Positions 56,700 to 64,000 of a stretch of DNA of 64,000 bases are shown here, piece by piece. Location: contig NZ_CP006587.1 of NCBI RefSeq assembly GCF_000737515.1, positions 310,001 through 374,000 of the forward strand. The letters run 5' to 3'. Origin of the DNA: Hymenobacter sp. APR13 (GTDB lineage Bacteria > Bacteroidota > Bacteroidia > Cytophagales > Hymenobacteraceae). The first letter of the stretch is position 1, and each line of letters starts with the position of its first letter. Under the pieces are notes generated by a model. It was given only the letters and a program-made list of their open reading frames with translations, was not told where the DNA came from and made no database searches. Both the position numbers and the translations under genes were made by a program.

Positions 56700-59009
56700 A
56701 TGCTGAAGAAAAAGAAATTTGGAGTGTCTGCTTATGTGCAGACCTATGTGTCGTTGGTTGTGTTACTCTTTTTCACCACGTTTTGCGCCCACGCTCAATC
56801 AGATGGCGGCCTGACCGGCCTTACGGCCAGCGGCCCTGTTACAATGGATGGCCAGAGTAACCGGGTAATTGAGAATCTGGTGATTACCAATTTCTCTGCC
56901 ACACCAGCCATCAAGCTCACAAACTGCTCCAACATCACCATTCGTCGGGTGTCGCTCCGGAATGGCCAGAAGCTGGGCGTTGACCTCTACAACTGCTCGA
57001 ATATCACCATCGAGGATTCGTACTTCGAGAACCTGATTGGTGGTATTTATGCCCAGAACGGCACGGGTGGGCTTGTGGTGCGCCACAACAACTTCAAGAA
57101 CATGAACATGGCCGATGCCCGCGGGCAGTTCATCCAGTTCAACAATTGCACGGGTGCCGGCAACCTTATCGAGTACAACTACGGCTTGAACATTGCAGGC
57201 CAGAGCAACCCGGAAGATGCCATCAACATGTTCATGACCAGCGGTACGTCTAGCAGCCCGCTGCTCATTCGCAACAACTACATCAACGGCGGTGGCCCTA
57301 GCGCTTCGGGCGGTGGTATTCTGGTGGGCGACACCGGTGGGTCGTACTGCACGATTGAAAACAACGTGGTTATCAACCCCGGTCAGTATGGCATTGCCAA
57401 CACCGGCGGCACTGGCAACAAGATCCTCAACAACGTAGTATTTGGCCGTCAGCAGAGCTTCACCAATGTGGGCATTTACCTGTGGGGCGGTCCACGTCTG
57501 GTAGAAAACTCTACCGTAACCGGCAACAAAGTAAACTGGGTGAACAGCGCTGGCCAGCAGAACCCCTTCTGGACGCTGAACACGCCTGGCTTGGTGGAGA
57601 ACAACAACAGCTGGGGCGACCAGTCGATTACGGCCAGCTACCCGGCACCTGCCGGCGCCGGTATTCGTCTGAACGGTGGCAGCACGCCAACTCCCACTCC
57701 TACCCCGACGCCAACCCCCACTCCGACTCCGACCACTCCTCCGGTAACCCCGGTGGCCGGCACCGGCGCCCTCTACCGCGCCATTGACTTCAACGGCAGC
57801 GCCAGCAGCATTGATGGCAACAACTGGGAAGGTGACAACGCGCCAAACGTAACGCACAACGGCCAGCGCTTCAGCAACAACAATGTTGCCCTGAACCCTG
57901 CCACCGATGCGGCTCGCACGAGCATGATCCGCTCTTCGATCTATAGCAATGCGCTGCAACTGACGGTAGCAAACGTGCCCGCCGGCCAGTACGCCGTGTA
58001 TGCATACGTTTGGGAAGACAACTTTGCGGGCGTCGTGAACCTGAACATACAGGGCCAGCGTGTCCTCAGCAACTTCAACACGGGCTCGGCCGGTAGCTGG
58101 CAGCGGGTTGGTCCGTTTGCCGCTACGGTAGGCACCAACGGCCAGCTGCAGCTTACCTCGTCGGGTGGCGACCTGAACCTGTCGGGTCTGGAAATCCGCA
58201 CGACCAGCACGGCTCCGGCAGCCAACGTAGCTCCCCGCGCCCAGCTGGCCACTTCGGCTTCGACTGTGGCTGCCGGCGGCAGCGTAACGCTGACGGCCAC
58301 GGCCTCGGACGCGGATGGTACCGTAAGCAAAGTGGAGTTCTTCCGGGGCACCACGAAGCTGGGCGAAGACCTCACTGCCCCATACACCTTCACTTGGAGC
58401 AATGTAACGGCTGGCTCGTACTCGCTCACGGCTAAGGCTACCGACAATGCCGGTGCCAGCGCTACCTCAGCCGCTGTGGCTCTTTCGGTAACGGCTCCGG
58501 CTCCTGCTGCGGCCACGTTCTACCGCGCTGTAAACGTAGGTGGCGCGGCCACTACCCTCGATGGCAAAGCCTGGGGAGCTGGCAACAGTGCTAACTTCTC
58601 CGTGGTATCCGGTAACCCATTCACGGCCAACAACGTGACCCTGACGCCCGCCACCGATGCTACCCGCGCTAGCGTAATCCGCTCTTCGGTGTGGAGCCGC
58701 AACCTGGACGTGCGCATGACGGCCGTCCCGAACGGCACCTACGAGGTGTACCTGTATGTGTGGGAAGACAACTTCGCCACCACCTACAACATGGCCATCA
58801 ACGGCCAGACGGTTGCCTCGAACCGCAACAGCGGCGCGGCTGGCAGCTGGTCTAAGATTGGTCCGTTCGTAACCAGCGTCACCAACGGCACCATTGCGGT
58901 AACCTCTTCGGGCGGCGACGCTAACCTGTCGGGTATCGAAGTGCACACCCGCCCCGCTGCCCGCACGGCCAGCACCACTACCACCACTTCGACCGGCGCA
59001 GGCCAGTAA
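56700..59009 (+). CDS. Secreted parallel beta-helix protein with duplicated carbohydrate-binding-like modules
   Basis: 769 residues from the ATG at 56700. Signal peptide ends near FCAHAQ. Residues about 40-320 form a right-handed beta-helix with repeating N-C-S-N-I-T-I and NN-type turns (LTNCSNITIRRVSL, YNCSNITIEDSYFENLIGGIYAQN, NNVVINPGQYGIANTGG). A Pro-Thr linker of alternating PT dipeptides (330-350) follows. Then module 1 (about 360-502, RAIDFNGSASSIDGNNW), an Ig-like/Big_9 domain (508-599, VEFFRGTTKLGED) and module 2 (608-750, RAVNVGGAATTLDGKAW). The modules share VWEDNFA and GSxGGDxNLSGxE motifs and look like malectin/CBM-type sugar-binding folds. There is no T9SS sorting domain. It probably binds or cuts the locus polysaccharide; inference. 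Confidence 0.85.
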   Translation: MLKKKKFGVSAYVQTYVSLVVLLFFTTFCAHAQSDGGLTGLTASGPVTMDGQSNRVIENLVITNFSATPAIKLTNCSNITIRRVSLRNGQKLGVDLYNCSNITIEDSYFENLIGGIYAQNGTGGLVVRHNNFKNMNMADARGQFIQFNNCTGAGNLIEYNYGLNIAGQSNPEDAINMFMTSGTSSSPLLIRNNYINGGGPSASGGGILVGDTGGSYCTIENNVVINPGQYGIANTGGTGNKILNNVVFGRQQSFTNVGIYLWGGPRLVENSTVTGNKVNWVNSAGQQNPFWTLNTPGLVENNNSWGDQSITASYPAPAGAGIRLNGGSTPTPTPTPTPTPTPTPTTPPVTPVAGTGALYRAIDFNGSASSIDGNNWEGDNAPNVTHNGQRFSNNNVALNPATDAARTSMIRSSIYSNALQLTVANVPAGQYAVYAYVWEDNFAGVVNLNIQGQRVLSNFNTGSAGSWQRVGPFAATVGTNGQLQLTSSGGDLNLSGLEIRTTSTAPAANVAPRAQLATSASTVAAGGSVTLTATASDADGTVSKVEFFRGTTKLGEDLTAPYTFTWSNVTAGSYSLTAKATDNAGASATSAAVALSVTAPAPAAATFYRAVNVGGAATTLDGKAWGAGNSANFSVVSGNPFTANNVTLTPATDATRASVIRSSVWSRNLDVRMTAVPNGTYEVYLYVWEDNFATTYNMAINGQTVASNRNSGAAGSWSKIGPFVTSVTNGTIAVTSSGGDANLSGIEVHTRPAARTASTTTTTSTGAGQ

Positions 59010-59024
59010 AAGCAACGTAGTACC

Positions 59025-59100
59025 TGCCCCCTTGGTGGCAGCACAAAGAAAACGCCCGGCCTGATGGTCGGGCGTTTTTTTTGCTGCCACCAACGGGGCA
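59025..59100. terminator. Double-stem bidirectional terminator
   Basis: Inner stem AACGCCCGGCC (59051-59061) with GGTCGGGCGTT (59066-59076) and flanking A and T runs; outer stem TGCCCCCTTGGTGGCAGCA (59025-59043) with its complement at 59082-59100, one mismatch. It separates the convergent beta-helix and glycosyltransferase genes. Confidence 0.85.
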
Positions 59101-59110
59101 ATTGTGTTGG

Positions 59111-60313
59111 CTACAGCAGATACTGGTCGGCCATGCGGGTGAGCGACTTTTTAGCGGAAAACTTCTTCCGGTAGAAGGCAAAGGCCTTATCCCGCCAGTC
59201 CTCCAGGCGTCCGTCCTGCTTCATGGCGTGCATTTCCAGTAGCGCCTCGTCAAACCGCTCCGTGTCGGGATTGATCCAGAAGCCATAGTTTTCAGTGGGG
59301 TTTTCCGGGCGGAAGTCGTTCATGCCCCAGCCCTGATACAGGATAACGGGCACCTTGCACGCAATGGCCTGCAGGATGACGTTGCCGAGCCCTTCCCAGT
59401 GCGAAGAGAAAATGAAGCCATCGGAAGCCCAGAACACCTTGGGCAGATAGTCAATGTAGTCGAGGAAGATGACGTGCTGCTCGATACCCAGCTTCTGCAC
59501 GTAGGCGCGCTCCTGCGGCAGGTTTTCGCCGGTACCGCGGTGCAGAAATACCAGGTTAGGCAGCCGGTCTTTCACGCGGGCCACGGCATCGAAGATTTCG
59601 TTGTGGCACTTTTTGTCGTTGCAGGTGCCCACCGTAAGCACCACGAAGGCGTCCGGCGCAATGCCAATTTCCTGGCGCGCCGCCGCTGCCTGCTCGGGCG
59701 TGGGAGGCCGAAACTCGTTTTCATCAATCCAGTTGTAGACGATGGTGGTTGGGTTGCGGAAATGCTCCTTCTCCACCGTCTGCACCGACTCGCCAATGGC
59801 TACGTGGCGGACATCGAGCACGTGCGTGGCCAGCCAGCGGTGAAATGTGCGCTTCAGGCGCAGATACGGGCCGTACTGAAAGTATACGTCATGGTGCGTG
59901 TGCACAATGCGCGCCTTCGGGAAAGCCAGCCGAATGGCCAGGCAGTGCCAGATAAACAGGCCTTCCAGATGCAGGTGCACCACATCGGCCGGATGCTGGC
60001 GCAGGTACCGATACAGCTCAATGAACGACCCGACGTTGCGACGGGCCGGCAGATGCTCTACGGGGTATCCGGCCCGGGCAAGCGTGGGAGCGTACGGCCC
60101 AAACTCCGGTCCGCGGGCCAGAATAGCCCCTTGCAGCCCACGCGACTCAAAGTATTCCTTGGCATCATACACCATTACCTCGGCGCCGGAGTAGCGCAGC
60201 TCCCACAGAATGTGCAGCAGGCGGTGCGTGGGCTGTTGCCGGACGGTGGCAGGTGGCACAAGAACTTCAGGCTCAGATAGAACCGGAGCAGAAGGATACG
60301 TCAGGGTTTCCAT
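59111..60313 (-). CDS. Glycosyltransferase (GT-B, family 4-like)
   Basis: 400 residues from the ATG at 60313 (METLTYPSAPV; the longer frame uses a TTG at 60349). Pattern: LLHILWELRYSGAEVMVYDAKEYF, VVHLHLEGLFIWHCLAIRLA, IVHTHHD, VVLTVGTCNDKKCHNEIFDAVARV, and a donor-site part FSSHWEGLGNVILQAIACKVPVILY in place of the usual EX7E. Member of the GT4 group; the sugar is unknown. The first of the minus-strand genes that converge on the beta-helix gene. Confidence 0.88.
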   Translation of the reverse strand: METLTYPSAPVLSEPEVLVPPATVRQQPTHRLLHILWELRYSGAEVMVYDAKEYFESRGLQGAILARGPEFGPYAPTLARAGYPVEHLPARRNVGSFIELYRYLRQHPADVVHLHLEGLFIWHCLAIRLAFPKARIVHTHHDVYFQYGPYLRLKRTFHRWLATHVLDVRHVAIGESVQTVEKEHFRNPTTIVYNWIDENEFRPPTPEQAAAARQEIGIAPDAFVVLTVGTCNDKKCHNEIFDAVARVKDRLPNLVFLHRGTGENLPQERAYVQKLGIEQHVIFLDYIDYLPKVFWASDGFIFSSHWEGLGNVILQAIACKVPVILYQGWGMNDFRPENPTENYGFWINPDTERFDEALLEMHAMKQDGRLEDWRDKAFAFYRKKFSAKKSLTRMADQYLL

Positions 60314-60562
60314 GCGGACAGGGTTAGCAAAGCAGTGAAAATTCGGCAATAGCCTACGCCGGACGGTTCCGGCCTGAGCAGCACTTGATTTAAATTTAGT
60401 GGAAGCGTATTCAAATACACAAACTATTATTATATTTTTTATAAATATATTTTAATATTAAACCCTGAATATAAATGGAGCAAAAAAGCAACGACCCGGC
60501 GGCCTCACGCCCGGCGCCGGGCACGCTGAGTATTCAGCAACGATTGTTCAGCGGTGTGCATC
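60314..60562. other. AT-rich intergenic region
   Basis: About 250 bases; 60380-60470 is almost entirely A/T, a likely promoter region for the downstream minus-strand glycosyltransferase gene. A 62-codon plus-strand frame starting at 60475 runs into the neighbouring gene and is not convincing. Confidence 0.4.
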
Positions 60563-61792
60563 TCACGCGTGCTCGTACTGCATGGGCTTGGCAACGGCTG
60601 GTAGCTCATCACGCGCTTCAGCTACGGCAGCCTGGTAGAGGGCAAGCAGCCACGCGTAGTTGACGGCGGGGGTATACAGCGTTTCGTAGCTGGCCCGGCC
60701 GGCAGCACCCAGGCGGGCCGCCAGCGCCTCATCCGCGAGCAACGCCTGCGCGGCCTGCGCCAGGCCTTCCGGGTCGCCGGGCTCAAACAGCAGCCCGTTG
60801 ACACCCGGCTTAACCATTTCGCCCGGGCCGCCGCGCCGCGAGGCCAGCACCGGCGTACCGCTGGCGAAGGCCTCCAGCACCACCATCGGCATGCCTTCCA
60901 CGCATTCCGATGGCATCACCAGGGCGCGGCAGTGGCGCATGGCCGCTGCCACCCCGGCCGCATCAGCCGGCCCCTGGTAGCGCACGGAAGGAGCCGCGGA
61001 CGCGCACGCCTCCACCGCCGCCCGCAAAGGCCCATCCCCGACCACCACCAGCGGCAGCGCGTGCGTGGCGGCGGCAGCCAGCAGGGTTTGCAGGCCTTTT
61101 TCGGGCGAGAGCCGCCCTACAAACAGCAGGTGTCCGGCACGCTGACTGTTAGGTTGCGGCGCGCCCGGATCGGCAATGAAGTTGGGTTTGTACGCCACCT
61201 GCTCCGCCCGCAGCCCCAGCGACGAGTCGAGGATGCGGCGGCGGGCAAATTCCGTGAGCACTAGGTAGCGCGCCACGCCGGTTTGCCAGGTTCCCAGTAG
61301 CTTGTGCAGCCCGGTCTGGGCAGCCACCGCCGCGGTTTGCAGCCGCGAGTTGCGGTAGAGGCCCCGCCGCACAGCATCCCACGGAAACAGCTGGTGCACG
61401 CTTTTTTCATACACTTGCCCATCGGCGTAGAGCAGAGCCCCGGGGCAGATAAGGCGGTAGTTGTGCAGCGTCATGACCACGGGCACGCCGGCTTGGCGGG
61501 CGGCCCATAGCACTGCCGGCGAGGCCACCGGGAACAGGTTATGGATGTGGATGATATCGGGTTGAAAATCCTCGATGGCCTGCCGCAGCCGGCGCGCGCT
61601 GGCGGGGTTGTAGAACCCAAGCAGGCCCGCCTTCAGCTTGGCCCAGATGCCGGTTCCCAGCGCCTGGTTATGAAATTCCAGGGTTTCCACCGGATGGCCG
61701 TGCGCCCGCAGCAAATCCCGCTCGGCCCGGAACACGGCGTCTTCGCCGCCGGGCTGCTGGTAATAGTTGTGCAGGAGCAGAATGCGCAGCAT
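60563..61792 (-). CDS. Glycosyltransferase family 4
   Basis: 409 residues. N-terminal ILLLHNYYQQPGGEDAVFRAERDLL, IIHIHNLFPVASPAVLWAARQAGVPVVMTLHNYRLICPGA, C-terminal donor domain LLFVGRLSPEKGLQTLLAAA, MPSECVEGMPMVVLEAFASGTPVLASRRGGPGEMV with the EX7E-type signature. This is the GT4 type seen for mannosyl- and other hexosyltransferases of polysaccharide loci. Upstream on the same strand are the HemL-like and DUF4910-type genes; the 249 bases between this gene and the previous glycosyltransferase hold AT-rich sequence. Confidence 0.92.
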   Translation of the reverse strand: MLRILLLHNYYQQPGGEDAVFRAERDLLRAHGHPVETLEFHNQALGTGIWAKLKAGLLGFYNPASARRLRQAIEDFQPDIIHIHNLFPVASPAVLWAARQAGVPVVMTLHNYRLICPGALLYADGQVYEKSVHQLFPWDAVRRGLYRNSRLQTAAVAAQTGLHKLLGTWQTGVARYLVLTEFARRRILDSSLGLRAEQVAYKPNFIADPGAPQPNSQRAGHLLFVGRLSPEKGLQTLLAAAATHALPLVVVGDGPLRAAVEACASAAPSVRYQGPADAAGVAAAMRHCRALVMPSECVEGMPMVVLEAFASGTPVLASRRGGPGEMVKPGVNGLLFEPGDPEGLAQAAQALLADEALAARLGAAGRASYETLYTPAVNYAWLLALYQAAVAEARDELPAVAKPMQYEHA

Positions 61793-61856
61793 TGGGTTGA
61801 AAGCAGTTTGAAAGCAGGAAACTCACTGGCACGAACAGGTGGCGTGAGCGTGACAG

Positions 61857-63245
61857 TCAGTTGCGGGAACGGTACACCGATTTCACCGGCTCGCCATCCA
61901 GATAGTGCTCCACACCGTCCTCCAGCGCCCGGCGGTACACGCCTAGCACCTCGTACAGCCGCTCCAGCACCTGGTTGATGATGGCCGGCGTATGGGAGTA
62001 GTTGACAATCAGAGACGGCATGAGCAGGCCGCGGCGCATGGTTTCCTGCAGAAATAAGGTCCGCAGGGCGGCCGAATGCTGGCCGTGGGCGTCGCGGGTG
62101 GTGTAGATGAGGCCACAGGGCTGGCCCACGGCCTGCACCTGGGCGGCTACGCCCTGCTCGTGGGCGGCCTGCTGCAGACCGGCGGCCAGCTGCCGACCCA
62201 CCTGCCACAGGTGGTCTACCACGGGCTGGGTGCGGTATTCGTGCATCACGGCGCGGGCAGCAGCCAGGGCGTGGGTTTCGGCCCCGTAGGTGGTGGAAAG
62301 CAGAAACACCCGCTCCTGCGCGTGGTGCAGCCCGCCCAGCTCCATCAGCTCGCGCCGCCCGGTGAGGGCGGCCAAACTGAAGCCGTTGGCCAAGGCCTTG
62401 CCCCAGGTGCTCAGGTCGGGCCGGACGCCGTGGTAGCCCTGCGCCCCCTGGTTGTGCCAGCGGAAGCCGGTGATGATTTCATCGAACACGAGCACCGCGC
62501 CGTGCTGGTCGCAGAGGCGGCGCAGGCCGGCCAGGAAGCCCGGCGCCGGCGGCACGTCTTTTTCCACTTCCAGCAGCAGGCAGGCAATCTGGCCGGGGTG
62601 CGCCGCAAACAGGGCTTCGGCGCTGGCCAGGTCGTTGTAGCGGAAGCCCACGGTGAGGGCCTGCACCGCCCGCGGAATGCCGGCGGCCAGCGGCGTAGTG
62701 CCCATGAACCAGTCGTCGCAGGAAAAGAACGGGTGGTCGTGGCAGATAGCCACCAGGTCGCGGCCGGTGGCGGCGCGAGCCAGCTTGACGGCGGCGCTGG
62801 TGGCATCAGAGCCGTTTTTGGCAAACTTCACCATGTCGCCGGCCTGGGTGAAGTCCAGGAAGTCTTCGGCGGTTTCCAGCTCCAGCACGGCCGGCCGGCC
62901 GAAGTTCACGCCCAGCTCCAGCTGCCGGCGGGCGGCAGCCACCACCGGGGCGTAGGCATGGCCCAGCGTCACGGAGCGCAGCCCGGCCCCAAACTCGATG
63001 AACTCGTTGCCATCTAGGTCCCAGACCCGGCAGCCCTCCCCCCGCACAATGTACGGGGCCATGTGCTCTGGAAACTGGTCGTCGCCTTTGGCGTAGGTGT
63101 GCGCGCCCCCCGGAATAGCGGCATGAAAGCGGGCCTGCAGGGCCTGGGAGCCCGCAAAGCAGGGGCTGGCCTGGGCCTGAACAGGTGGCGGAGAAAGAAA
63201 GTCGGTTTCCATGAGCAGCGGTACGGAGTGAAAGGGCAAAACCAT
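61857..63245 (-). CDS. HemL-like PLP aminotransferase/aminomutase of the polysaccharide locus
   Basis: 462 residues, class III aminotransferase fold, closest in pattern to glutamate-1-semialdehyde 2,1-aminomutase: IPGGAHTYAKGDDQFPEHMAPYIVRGEG, WDLDGNEFIEFGAGLRSVTLGH, KFAKNGSDATSAAVKLARAATGR, VFDEIITGFRWHNQGAQGYHGVRPDLSTWGKALANG (PLP lysine in WGKA) and VNYSHTPAIINQVLERL. In a locus like this it more likely makes an amino-sugar or amino-acid precursor than heme, by analogy to HemL-like proteins in other capsule loci. The start at 63245 is 12 bases after the upstream stop; 63212 is an alternative. Confidence 0.88.
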   Translation of the reverse strand: MVLPFHSVPLLMETDFLSPPPVQAQASPCFAGSQALQARFHAAIPGGAHTYAKGDDQFPEHMAPYIVRGEGCRVWDLDGNEFIEFGAGLRSVTLGHAYAPVVAAARRQLELGVNFGRPAVLELETAEDFLDFTQAGDMVKFAKNGSDATSAAVKLARAATGRDLVAICHDHPFFSCDDWFMGTTPLAAGIPRAVQALTVGFRYNDLASAEALFAAHPGQIACLLLEVEKDVPPAPGFLAGLRRLCDQHGAVLVFDEIITGFRWHNQGAQGYHGVRPDLSTWGKALANGFSLAALTGRRELMELGGLHHAQERVFLLSTTYGAETHALAAARAVMHEYRTQPVVDHLWQVGRQLAAGLQQAAHEQGVAAQVQAVGQPCGLIYTTRDAHGQHSAALRTLFLQETMRRGLLMPSLIVNYSHTPAIINQVLERLYEVLGVYRRALEDGVEHYLDGEPVKSVYRSRN

Positions 63246-63257
63246 ACGGGCAAGGTG

Positions 63258-64000
63258 CTAGGCGGCTGGCTCGGGTGAAGCCACGGCCAGCAAATCGGTG
63301 GCGGCCAGGGCCTGGGCGGCGCGGTGCAGCAGCTCAAAGGGCAGCCCCGACCGGGCCGCCACGTCCAGCAGCGGGGTGCGGCCATCAGACAAACTCAGCA
63401 CCCACAGCAGGGCCATTTGCCAGTCGTGGCCCTCGGTGCCGCCGCCCACACCTTTGTAGAGGCCGCGGCGGCCCAGCTGGGGCTCGCCATAGGGCAGCAG
63501 GTTGCGGTAGCAGCGGTTCTGGTCGAGCGTCTGGCACAGGCGCAACACTAGCTCCAGCGACTCCTGCAGCTGGGCAGGCTGCACAAACTCCAGGTTGTCG
63601 GCCGAGGTGTGGTACTCGGCAAACTCGCCGAAGGGCGTGCGCGACAGGCAGCCCACAGGCAGGTTGAAACCCGGTGAGCAGTACTGCCGCTCGTCGTAGC
63701 CATAGGGCAGCCAGGGCCGGATTTCGGCGCCGGGGGCGTGGCGGGCCAGCATTAGCGCGGCGGCGGCATCTACCGCGGCGGCGCCTTGCCGGCTTTGCTT
63801 GTAGGTGAAGTGGCCCGGCCCGCCCAGCAGCGTGAGCACCAGCCCGTGCCGGATGCGGGCCACGGCCTCGGAGTTGCGCGCCAGCCACGTGATGCTGCCG
63901 ATGGTGCCCGGCCCAAACACAAACCGGTAGGCGTAGCGCCGCTCGGGCAGCGCGGCCAACTGCCGGGCCAGCGCCACGGCCACCACCAGCCCCGAGAGGT
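63258..64000 (-). CDS. M28-like DUF4910/DUF2172 protein, 5' end outside window
   Basis: At least 246 residues; the frame continues past the right edge (LSGLVVAVALARQLAAL reads up to the border). Recognisable: FVFGPGTIGSITWLARN, LVLTLLGGPGHFTYKQSR, WLPYGYDERQYCSPGFNLPVG, EYHTSADNLEFVQPAQL and a winged-helix-like C-terminus (LLDVAARSGLPFELLHRAAQALAATDLL). This is the DUF4910/DUF2172 family, zinc aminopeptidase-like proteins often located in polysaccharide loci; the visible TSAD and DERQYCSP match its metal-site motifs. Directly upstream of and probably co-transcribed with the HemL-like gene. Whether it acts as a peptidase or amidohydrolase here is unknown. Confidence 0.85.
   Translation of the reverse strand, partial: LSGLVVAVALARQLAALPERRYAYRFVFGPGTIGSITWLARNSEAVARIRHGLVLTLLGGPGHFTYKQSRQGAAAVDAAAALMLARHAPGAEIRPWLPYGYDERQYCSPGFNLPVGCLSRTPFGEFAEYHTSADNLEFVQPAQLQESLELVLRLCQTLDQNRCYRNLLPYGEPQLGRRGLYKGVGGGTEGHDWQMALLWVLSLSDGRTPLLDVAARSGLPFELLHRAAQALAATDLLAVASPEPAA

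Noticed and set aside
57685-57745. Short tandem repeat of ACTCC/CCGAC type, considered as a possible CRISPR-like or minisatellite array
   Set aside because: It simply encodes the Pro-Thr linker of the beta-helix protein.
60475-60663. 62-codon plus-strand open frame starting with MEQKSNDPAASRPAPG
   Set aside because: It overlaps the 3' end of a well-supported glycosyltransferase on the other strand by about 100 bases and its second half reads as the antisense of that gene.

Overview
The window looks like a chromosomal segment of a high-GC member of the Bacteroidota, most likely Hymenobacter or a close relative in the Cytophagales. This rests on sequence cues only: protein sequences of Hymenobacter type, a type IX secretion sorting domain (35152-36489), a gliding-motility/T9SS type-B-like domain (7722-8216), Bacteroidota-type -7 promoter boxes of the form TAnnTTTG, and few Shine-Dalgarno sequences. 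No rRNA, tRNA, CRISPR array or intact insertion sequence was seen.

Layout. 1-517 is the AT-rich start of a DUF4062-type gene that runs off the left edge. 565-5647 holds two histidine-degradation genes (hutU and a formimidoylglutamase-like hutG), a metallo-beta-lactamase-fold protein and a DUF4097 protein. 5822-12698 is housekeeping and small accessory genes: yebC, a free-standing type-B-like lipoprotein, an alpha/beta-hydrolase lipoprotein, an RluF-type pseudouridine synthase, a YiaA-like membrane protein and a sugar O-acetyltransferase. 12818-20255 is a biotin locus: bioB, bioF, a methyltransferase, a small membrane protein, bioD, bioA and a ketosynthase that overlaps bioA. 20415-29000 carries an M28 peptidase, a lipoprotein, a slipin, lysC and lysA (lysine/DAP branch) and a two-domain SDR protein. 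29426-44180 carries an Lgt-like fusion protein, topB, a T9SS-secreted protein, a SUMF1-type protein, an EamA transporter, a quinone-reductase-like dehydrogenase, and a SulP transporter with carbonic anhydrase next to a two-component system.

44475-64000 is an exopolysaccharide/capsule locus: Wza-like export lipoprotein, Wzc-like tyrosine kinase/co-polymerase, glycosyltransferases, Wzx-type flippase, Wzy-type polymerase, a large secreted beta-helix protein, then genes on the other strand for more glycosyltransferases, a HemL-like aminotransferase/aminomutase and a DUF4910/M28-like protein cut by the right edge. No priming sugar-phosphate transferase is in the window.

The strongest unexplained structure is a set of long intergenic inverted repeats. 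Several families recur: GAGACGCAA-type, TAGCGCGAACTTTGTAG-type, TCATGCTGAGC/TCATCCTGAGC-type and others. They sit directly after stop codons. One copy is nested inside another (17331-17588), and a further repeat-like sequence is read in frame through the biotin-locus ketosynthase (19272-19358). A second notable point is a one-base frame disruption in a T6 run near the 3' end of the Wzy-type gene. Its alternative frame restores a membrane-like C-terminus ending 3 bases before the next gene.
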